A stretch of 5,157 bases of DNA from Acidimicrobiia bacterium (GTDB lineage: Bacteria; Actinomycetota; Acidimicrobiia; Acidimicrobiales; Acidimicrobilacustridaceae): contig JAEMTX010000141.1 of NCBI GenBank assembly GCA_016462055.1, positions 1 to 5,157 on the forward strand, written 5' to 3'. Each line of letters opens with the position of its first letter. Positions within the stretch are counted from its first letter, which is position 1. The position numbers were made by a program, and so were the translations under genes. The notes beneath the pieces are model-generated. The model worked only from the letters and a program-made list of their open reading frames with translations, was not told where the DNA came from and searched no databases. Below are positions 1 through 4,011 of the stretch, piece by piece.

Positions 1-364
1 TAGCGGTGTTAATACGCGACACAGTGCCGCTGGCATAGTTGGTCACCCACACACTCGACCCGTCAGGACTCACAACAACGCCGTAGCGGGGGTAGGAGCC
101 GACAGTGATTGAGGTGACGGCATTGGTGGCGGTGTCAATGCGCGACACAGTGCCGCTGCCATAGTTCGTCACCCACACACTCGACCCGTCAGGACTCACA
201 ACAACGCCGGAGGGCTGGGTGCCGACAGTGATTGAGGTGACCGCATTGGTGGTGGTGTTAATACGCGAGACGGTGCCGCTGCCAGCGTTTGTCACCCACA
301 CACTTGATCCGTCAGGACTCACAGCAACGGCTTCGGGGCTGGAGCCGACAGTGATTGAGGTGAC
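1..364 (-). repeat. Tandem in-frame repeats encoding propeller blades (period 123-126 bp)
   Basis: Three copies are visible: 242-364, 119-241 and 118 to the left edge. The block beginning cgtcaggactcaca recurs at 61, 187 and 310. The first two units encode 41 residues; the third has one extra codon in the loop after VGS (YPRYG in place of QPSG). Copies at 1-118 and 119-241 are nearly identical at the DNA level, including third codon positions, which suggests recent duplication or gene conversion. Divergence is concentrated in the loop after VG and in the residue after VTN. Confidence 0.85.
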
Positions 365-493
365 GGCAGTCGTCGAAGGTGTGATTGCACTGGCAGGCCC
401 AGGCAACGTCATCGAACTGAGAATGGCAAACGCTGTTGCGAGGACCAGGGTATTGCGAAAGAACCGAGTCCCTGGGAAGTGATCAACGGTCAT
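1..493 (-). CDS. Exported YVTN-type beta-propeller repeat protein, 3' end outside the window
   Basis: The reading frame opens at an ATG (493-491) and runs uninterrupted off the left edge, giving 164 codons. Residues about 11-36 form a signal peptide: an FFRN start, a hydrophobic stretch LVLATAFAIL, and a likely cleavage site after PASA at residue 36. From residue 44 the protein is tandem repeats of 41-42 residues, each with VTSITVG, SPDGSSVWVTN and SGTVSRI blocks. This is the pattern of YVTN/NHL/virginiamycin-B-lyase-like beta-propellers, where each repeat is one four-stranded blade. The product is probably secreted or surface-exposed and may bind a ligand or partner; no catalytic residue can be named and no substrate is implied. 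A GAAAGG sequence ten bases before the ATG is a reasonable ribosome binding site. The gene lies outboard of a tRNA fragment, so it may belong to an integrated element. The family is a confident call; the function is unknown. Confidence 0.85.
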   Translation of the reverse strand, partial: MTVDHFPGTRFFRNTLVLATAFAILSSMTLPGPASAITPSTTAVTSITVGSSPEAVAVSPDGSSVWVTNAGSGTVSRINTTTNAVTSITVGTQPSGVVVSPDGSSVWVTNYGSGTVSRIDTATNAVTSITVGSYPRYGVVVSPDGSSVWVTNYASGTVSRINTA

Positions 494-502
494 AATCTCG
501 AA

Positions 503-515
503 GCCTTTCAAAGGC
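503..515. promoter_or_regulatory. Perfect inverted repeat overlapping the ribosome binding site of the propeller gene
   Basis: GCCTTT and AAAGGC flank a single C. On the minus strand this sits at about the predicted transcription start and includes the GAAAGG ribosome binding site of the gene starting at 493. It could be a second operator half, or a small RNA hairpin that hides the binding site. The symmetry is directly visible; the role is inferred. Confidence 0.4.
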
Positions 516-520
516 CGAGA

Positions 521-549
521 CTTTTATCCCGGATAAAACACCCTACCAA
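521..549 (-). promoter_or_regulatory. Putative sigma-70 promoter of the propeller gene
   Basis: Read on the minus strand, a TTGGTA -35 box (544-549) and a TAAAAG -10 box (521-526) are separated by exactly 17 bases. Each box matches four of six consensus positions. The predicted start of transcription is near 513-515, about 20 bases before the ATG at 493. The assignment is moderate because both boxes are imperfect. Confidence 0.45.
522..538. promoter_or_regulatory. 17-bp perfect palindrome, likely repressor operator
   Basis: TTTTATCC and GGATAAAA are exact reverse complements around one central base. The palindrome covers the proposed -10 box and most of the -35/-10 spacer of the propeller gene, the classic place for a repressor operator. 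I do not recognise the regulator from the sequence, and no regulator gene is visible in the window. Confidence 0.5.
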
Positions 550-599
550 TAGTGATCTTTGCAATACTTGGGAACTTATCCCCACGCTGATGCGTTCGG

Positions 600-636
600 A
601 TGGAAGAGGTCAGGGGTTCAATTCCCCTTAGCTCCA
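600..636 (+). other. 3' fragment of a tRNA gene (most like tRNA-Ala), probable attachment site
   Basis: The segment fits canonical tRNA numbering from about position 37 to 73. It has GGAAG as the 3' strand of the anticodon stem, a five-base variable loop AGGTC, a T stem AGGGG/CCCCT around the loop TTCAATT, the 3' acceptor strand TAGCTCC, and discriminator A at 636. T at position 70, which would make G3-U70 with a GGGGCTA 5' end, and A73 point to tRNA-Ala. The 50 bases upstream contain no acceptor 5' strand, no D arm and no matching anticodon-stem strand, so this is not a complete gene. A 3' tRNA remnant beginning near the anticodon is what tyrosine-recombinase integration leaves at one end of an element. 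By orientation, the element would lie to the left, with the rebuilt tRNA at its far end. A tmRNA 3' end is an alternative, less likely because of the AGGTC variable loop. CCA is not encoded. Confidence 0.65.
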
Positions 637-981
637 CTCAAGCACCGGCACATCACGCCACAGGCGCTCAAGATCGTAAAATTCACGTGTTTCTTCTTCG
701 AAGATGTGCACGATCACGTCTCCGTAATCGATTAACACCCATGTACCTCCGTCAAGACCTTCCACTCGAACCGGCTTGGGTCCGCCAGCAAGAGCCACAT
801 CGTCCTCAATCGCTGCAGCAATCGCACGCACCAGACGAGTGTTCGAGGCAGAGGTAATCACGAACCAGTTCGTGATCGACAGAACATCTCCGACGTCGAG
901 AATCACCGTGGGGGAATCGGTTTTCTTCGCAGCCGCTCGGGCTGCTTCAAGATGAACCTCAAATTCCTTGGCCGCGCTCAC
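628..981 (-). CDS. rsfS: Ribosomal silencing factor RsfS
   Basis: This 117-residue protein belongs to the RsfS/DUF143 (Iojap) family. The family binds ribosomal protein L14 (uL14) on the large subunit and blocks joining with the small subunit when nutrients are scarce. Family hallmarks are visible in order: DVGDVLSITNWFVITSASN at about residues 29-47, VRAIAAAIED, the EGL..G.WVLIDYGDVIVHIF block, and the C-terminal REFYDLERLW. Length is typical. The start is a GTG at 981-979, overlapping the stop of the upstream gene as GTGA; no clear ribosome binding site is seen, so translational coupling is likely. It is the last gene of a nadD, LCP-like, rsfS operon, a common actinobacterial arrangement. 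Its TAA stop and last codons overlap the acceptor end of the convergent tRNA remnant. The identification is very secure. Confidence 0.96.
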   Translation of the reverse strand: MSAAKEFEVHLEAARAAAKKTDSPTVILDVGDVLSITNWFVITSASNTRLVRAIAAAIEDDVALAGGPKPVRVEGLDGGTWVLIDYGDVIVHIFEEETREFYDLERLWRDVPVLEWS

Positions 982-2315
982 TTGCGTGCCGTCGTGGTGG
1001 TTGAGGCCAGCGTGGTTGTAGTCGAGGCGGTAGGACTGCCACCGCCGCTACTAGGGCCAAATTTCGCCACGAAATCTTCACCAAGAATCACAGTCATGTC
1101 TGCCCCTGAATTCGATTGTTTACTGGCGACAAGTCCGCCCATTGTCAACGCGCTCTGCATCGTCTTTGCCTGCGCTTCGGTCGTTCCCTCAAAGTAGATA
1201 ATTTGCGTCCTTGCTTGGCCATAAGACTTTGCATTTCCAACGACATCGACTTGACCACCCGCCGCGTTCAACATAATCGCAGCATTGATTCCGTTACTGA
1301 GTTTTCCGGTTCCGTCAAGAACTCGGAGACGCGGTCGTCGCCCTGCCGCGCCATCAGGGAACGGAACGATCGCCGCCACAGAGGCAAGTGCTGCGCTTTC
1401 TTTCACTAAGTAGGTCTGTGCTCCTCCAAGCGCAGGTGAAGCGATCGGACCAGGAACCACCGGTAGCGAAGAAATGCTCACTTGCCCACGAGCAATAGTC
1501 GCAATAAACCGACCTATGCCCGATATTGTCGGCGTTGGGAACGGCGACGAAGACGACTTCACCTTCGCGAGCCACGCTTTCCAAAACAACTCTTGTCGAA
1601 TCAATAGATTGAGTTCGATATCTTTCGCGCTTCTGCTTGTCAGAAATGTGGCGATCTGATCAGACTTGAGAGTGACGGAGCCCTTTGGGAAAACAACAGC
1701 GTTTTTTGCATCACGAACTACATCGGGTATTGAAAAAGTGAGCGGCGCATAAGGCCCAACGAGTGCGGACCAATCAGATGCGGAAATAGCAAAGCTCTCC
1801 GTGAAATTGAGATTGAGAGTTTTACCGACTTCGGCCTCAACCGCTTCGAGTTGACCGAACTTCCAAAGCGCAGTCAACGGGAATAGACCGAAATCAGTGC
1901 CAACTCCAAGAGATCCAGGAATGAGAAGCACGCCACCTGATGTATCCGAGGTCAAGGCGAACACAACTACCGAGTCAAGACTTCCGTCTGGCGCCACAAC
2001 TGCAGCCATAGCAGTGGGAGTTTTCTCGACCACCGCTTCGTAACCAGGTGCTGCTGGATCAGTGACTCTTTTGATCAAATTACCGTCAGAGCTATCGAGG
2101 ATCACTCGGAGACCTGCGAAAACAAGAATCGGCACAACGAGAAGTACAAATGCTCCCACGAGCACCGGATAACCGACTCGCCACCATCGCGAGGTGCTTC
2201 CCGCCTGAGACGATGTTGCAGATTGCTCCGCAGTGGACTGGTTGTGGTCTGCGACGAGTGCAGAAAAATCGATCTCGTCTCCCGAAGAGGGCGGAGGGGG
2301 CATTTCGGGAGTCAT
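978..2315 (-). CDS. Membrane-anchored LCP-like protein with LytR C-terminal domain
   Basis: The 445-residue protein has a Pro/Ser-rich cytoplasmic N-terminus (1-45), one transmembrane helix (about 47-72), an extracellular domain resembling a divergent LytR-CpsA-Psr fold (about 100-285), and a LytR_C domain (about 328-414: RLRVLDGTG, then GGQVDVVGNA, TQIIYFEGT and MTVILGEDF). A Gly/Ser/Thr-rich tail with two TTTT runs ends it. True LCP enzymes transfer lipid-linked polymers to peptidoglycan and carry an IPRD-type motif; here the equivalent stretch reads LLIPGSLGVG, without that arginine. The later LCP arginine region survives only partly (SRSAKDIELNLLIRQ). It may therefore be an inactive, structural or regulatory relative. 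The ATG at 2315 overlaps the nadD stop as ATGA, supporting this start; a second ATG four codons later is an alternative. The LytR_C call is strong, the LCP assignment moderate. Confidence 0.8.
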   Translation of the reverse strand: MTPEMPPPPSSGDEIDFSALVADHNQSTAEQSATSSQAGSTSRWWRVGYPVLVGAFVLLVVPILVFAGLRVILDSSDGNLIKRVTDPAAPGYEAVVEKTPTAMAAVVAPDGSLDSVVVFALTSDTSGGVLLIPGSLGVGTDFGLFPLTALWKFGQLEAVEAEVGKTLNLNFTESFAISASDWSALVGPYAPLTFSIPDVVRDAKNAVVFPKGSVTLKSDQIATFLTSRSAKDIELNLLIRQELFWKAWLAKVKSSSSPFPTPTISGIGRFIATIARGQVSISSLPVVPGPIASPALGGAQTYLVKESAALASVAAIVPFPDGAAGRRPRLRVLDGTGKLSNGINAAIMLNAAGGQVDVVGNAKSYGQARTQIIYFEGTTEAQAKTMQSALTMGGLVASKQSNSGADMTVILGEDFVAKFGPSSGGGSPTASTTTTLASTTTTARK

Positions 2316-2914
2316 GAGCCACCCAAACCGTACAACCCACGGGACTCAATCTCAGCAATGACGGACTCCGGAACAAATGGACTGAGCGTCGTTCCTCTTG
2401 CGGCAAAGGACCGCAGTTGTGTCGATGAAATATCGACTCGAGGCATGGTCACGCGTCGTATCGACCATTCGGGTGGCGCCTCAGCACGTGTTTCTCCATC
2501 TCGTTCAACGATGACAAGCGTGGCCAGTGTCGGTAGTTCGATCGATCGATGCCAAGAGTCCAGGCCAGCCGCAGCATCCGCACCGAGAATGAGAAAGAGG
2601 TCCGTGGCTGGGTTCGACAGACGGAGTTCTTCGAGGGAGTCGATCGTGTAGGTAGGTCCGCCTCGTCGAATCTCGAGGTCACTGGTTTCAAGACCTTCGA
2701 TACCCACCACTGCGGCCTTGGTCATTGCCAACCGATCTTCTGGTGCGGAAAGGGGCCGATGCCCCACTTTCTGCCAAGGCTCGTTGGCGACCATAAGAAA
2801 AACTCGCTCCAACAAAAGAGCATCAAAAACCGCTTTCGCAGCGGCGATGTGGCCGATATGAGGAGGGTCAAAGGTTCCGCCCAAAATTCCTAGACCCCGA
2901 CGAACCGATGACAT
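2312..2914 (-). CDS. nadD: Nicotinate-nucleotide adenylyltransferase NadD
   Basis: NadD adenylates nicotinate mononucleotide with ATP to give deamido-NAD, a step in cytoplasmic NAD synthesis. With the start at 2914 the protein is 200 residues, the family's normal length. The nucleotidyltransferase signature GGTFDPPHIGH is at residues 12-22 (the HxGH box binds ATP phosphates). Next come ANEPWQK at 43-49, RGGPTYTIDSL at 84-94, LGADAA at 110-115, W121 in the DSWH segment, and the ISST motif at 162-165. The frame stays open to a GTG at 2999-3001 preceded by AAGGG, which would add 29 residues. I prefer the ATG at 2914 because homologues start just before the GGTFDP motif, the extension looks non-domain, and a -10-like box sits at leaderless distance. 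It is the first gene of the operon and overlaps the next by four bases. Function is very secure, the start less so. Confidence 0.95.
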   Translation of the reverse strand: MSSVRRGLGILGGTFDPPHIGHIAAAKAVFDALLLERVFLMVANEPWQKVGHRPLSAPEDRLAMTKAAVVGIEGLETSDLEIRRGGPTYTIDSLEELRLSNPATDLFLILGADAAAGLDSWHRSIELPTLATLVIVERDGETRAEAPPEWSIRRVTMPRVDISSTQLRSFAARGTTLSPFVPESVIAEIESRGLYGLGGS

Positions 2915-2921
2915 CTCACGA

Positions 2922-2927
2922 AGTGTA
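2922..2927 (-). promoter_or_regulatory. Possible -10 box for a leaderless nadD transcript
   Basis: On the minus strand TACACT (a TANNNT-type -10 box, four of six consensus matches) ends seven bases before the ATG at 2914. That would put the transcription start at or within a base of the start codon. There is no Shine-Dalgarno sequence before this ATG, and leaderless mRNAs are common in actinobacteria. No convincing -35 box is seen at 16-18 bases, so this is tentative. Confidence 0.4.
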
Positions 2928-2969
2928 CGGTCGGCATCAAGTACAGTTTCTTCAGGCAAGCGAACCGGC

Positions 2970-2983
2970 GTGACAAAAGTCAC
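2970..2983. promoter_or_regulatory. CRP/GlxR-like palindrome between nadD and the sigma factor gene
   Basis: The sequence GTGACAAAAGTCAC has the GTGA-N6-TCAC core of CRP/FNR-family sites; the outer bases are C on both sides rather than the T and A of the full consensus. It lies about 56 bases upstream of the preferred nadD start and about 140 bases before the sigma gene, so it could act on either. It may also occur by chance, and no regulator is visible nearby. Confidence 0.35.
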
Positions 2984-3052
2984 CCCCAGCAAAGGGAACA
3001 CACAGGACCCTTGCTGCGGTTACATCAGTGTCATTTCCCCCCGAAGCGACAC

Positions 3053-3074
3053 GTTCAGGACGCGAGTCCAGAAC
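3053..3074 (+). promoter_or_regulatory. Hairpin with GCGA tetraloop in the leader of the sigma factor gene
   Basis: GTTCAGGAC pairs with GTCCAGAAC around a GCGA loop: a nine-position stem with one A-A mismatch. GCGA belongs to the stable GNRA tetraloop class, which suggests an RNA structure rather than only a DNA operator. There is no following run of T, so it is not an intrinsic terminator. It lies 46 bases upstream of the start codon. Whether it is transcribed is not shown by the sequence. Confidence 0.45.
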
Positions 3075-3081
3075 AACATCG

Positions 3082-3099
3082 TCGATGGTCTACCATCGA
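3082..3099 (+). promoter_or_regulatory. Perfect 8-bp inverted repeat just before the sigma factor ribosome binding site
   Basis: TCGATGGT and ACCATCGA are exact reverse complements around CT; as RNA this gives a seven-pair stem with a UCUA loop. It ends eight bases before the AGGAG ribosome binding site (3108-3112) of the gene at 3121. It could be an operator near the promoter or an RNA element affecting initiation. Confidence 0.5.
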
Positions 3100-3107
3100 T
3101 ACCACTC

Positions 3108-3112
3108 AGGAG
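3108..3112 (+). promoter_or_regulatory. Ribosome binding site fixing the sigma factor start
   Basis: AGGAG stands eight bases before the ATG at 3121. The upstream in-frame ATG at 3028 follows GTGTC and lacks a comparable site, and the 31 residues it would add resemble no sigma region and cover both leader hairpins. Confidence 0.75.
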
Positions 3113-3120
3113 TCCCAGTT

Positions 3121-3951
3121 ATGAGCGATTCAGTCGGTCAATACCTCAACGAGATCGGTCTTGTCCCCCTCCTCACCGCACTCGAAGAGCGCGAGCTGTC
3201 GCAGACCATTGAAAAGGGTCTCGCCGCCTCAGCCCGTCTCGAGAACGGCGAACGATCGGTGGCCCTTAAGACCGACGTCCGTGCCGCCGCTGCGGCCAAA
3301 GATCGTTTCATTCGAGCCAATCTGCGTCTCGTAGTCAGCGTTGCTCGTCGCTATCCCCTGCCGCCAGGCATGGAACTGCTTGACCTCATTCAAGAGGGCA
3401 ATATTGGCCTCGAACACGCTGTCGACAAATTCGATTGGCGAAAAGGATTCAAGTTCTCCACCTACGCCACGTTCTGGATCCGCCAAGCCATCGGCCGAGC
3501 GCTCGACCAAAAAGCCAGCCTCGTTCGTTTGCCCGGAGATCGTTCCGCCGGCCTTCGTGCCGCACTCCGTCAGGTTTCTGGCGACGGCGACCAGCTCGAT
3601 TCAGAGAACGCCTGGTTGCATCGCCTTACAACCCCCACCTCGCTCGATCGCACGATCGGCGAGGACGACTCGAACGAACTGGTCGACATTCTCCCGGATT
3701 CTCTTCCCGGCCCGGAGGAGATCGTGCTCGAACAAATCGATCACGAAATGGTTGCCTCGCTTCTTTCTGTTCTCGATTCCCGTGCTCGGCTCGCCGTTGA
3801 ACAGCGATTTGGCCTTCACGATGGACGTCGTCGCTCCTACCGAGAGGTTGGCGATGAACTTGGGGTCACGGCCGAAGCCGCTCGACGCCTTGTGAAACGG
3901 GCCATGGCTTCGGTCCGAGAGAATGCTCCAGACACCATTGATGCAGTCTGA
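3121..3951 (+). CDS. Sigma-70 family RNA polymerase sigma factor (group 2-like)
   Basis: This 276-residue sigma subunit directs RNA polymerase to promoters. Region 1.2 is SVGQYLNEIG with LTALEERELS (about 4-27). Regions 2.1-2.4 run from about 59 to 138: NLRLVVSVARRY, then LLDLIQEGNIGL, KFDWRKGFKFSTYATFWIRQAIGRAL (split over 103-128) and VRLP. Region 4 is about 211-266, with RFGLHDGRRRSYREVG and a helix-turn-helix around VGDELGVTAEAARRLVKRA. There is no acidic region 1.1, and region 3 is poorly conserved: the HMVE-type motif after VRLP is replaced by GDRSAGLR. This suggests an alternative, SigB-like factor rather than the essential primary one. The ATG at 3121 is chosen because AGGAG lies eight bases before it and the region 1.2 motif begins immediately; the frame stays open upstream to an ATG at 3028. 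No anti-sigma factor gene is adjacent, so control may act through the leader. Confidence 0.93.
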   Translation: MSDSVGQYLNEIGLVPLLTALEERELSQTIEKGLAASARLENGERSVALKTDVRAAAAAKDRFIRANLRLVVSVARRYPLPPGMELLDLIQEGNIGLEHAVDKFDWRKGFKFSTYATFWIRQAIGRALDQKASLVRLPGDRSAGLRAALRQVSGDGDQLDSENAWLHRLTTPTSLDRTIGEDDSNELVDILPDSLPGPEEIVLEQIDHEMVASLLSVLDSRARLAVEQRFGLHDGRRRSYREVGDELGVTAEAARRLVKRAMASVRENAPDTIDAV

Positions 3952-4011
3952 TCTGAGCCTCGCCAGTAATGGCTTTGCGTTCAGGGCCCCAAGTCAATCA
4001 ACCTTGCGGCT

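Noticed and set aside
1..364. CRISPR-like array
   Set aside because: The spacing of 123-126 bp keeps the reading frame and the units code for propeller blades, so these are protein-coding repeats, not repeat-spacer units.
219..482. Open frame of 87 codons on the plus strand
   Set aside because: It is antisense to the signal peptide and repeats of the propeller gene, whose frame shows clear repeat structure and a signal peptide; the open frame is a by-product of the repeats.
612..628. AGGGG/CCCCT hairpin considered as an intrinsic terminator for the nadD operon
   Set aside because: On the minus strand it sits directly after the rsfS stop, but no T run follows; it is explained by the T arm of the tRNA remnant.
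541..636. Complete tRNA gene
   Set aside because: No acceptor 5' strand, D arm or pairing anticodon-stem strand is found upstream of 600, so only a 3' portion is present.
600..857. Plus-strand open frame of 85 codons beginning in the tRNA remnant
   Set aside because: It lies antisense to rsfS, has no domain-like sequence, and has no ribosome binding site.
2536..2551. GATC-rich run with repeated cgat units inside nadD
   Set aside because: It is short, lies inside conserved coding sequence, and is explained by codon choice.
2223..2651. Plus-strand open frame of 142 codons opposite nadD and the LCP-like gene
   Set aside because: It spans the junction of two securely identified minus-strand genes and its translation is Ser/Arg-rich without recognisable motifs.
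3341..3895. 184-codon open frame in a second frame inside the sigma factor gene
   Set aside because: The sigma frame carries all conserved regions; the alternative translation is low in structure and rich in Ser, Arg and Pro, as expected from a frame shift of a biased gene.
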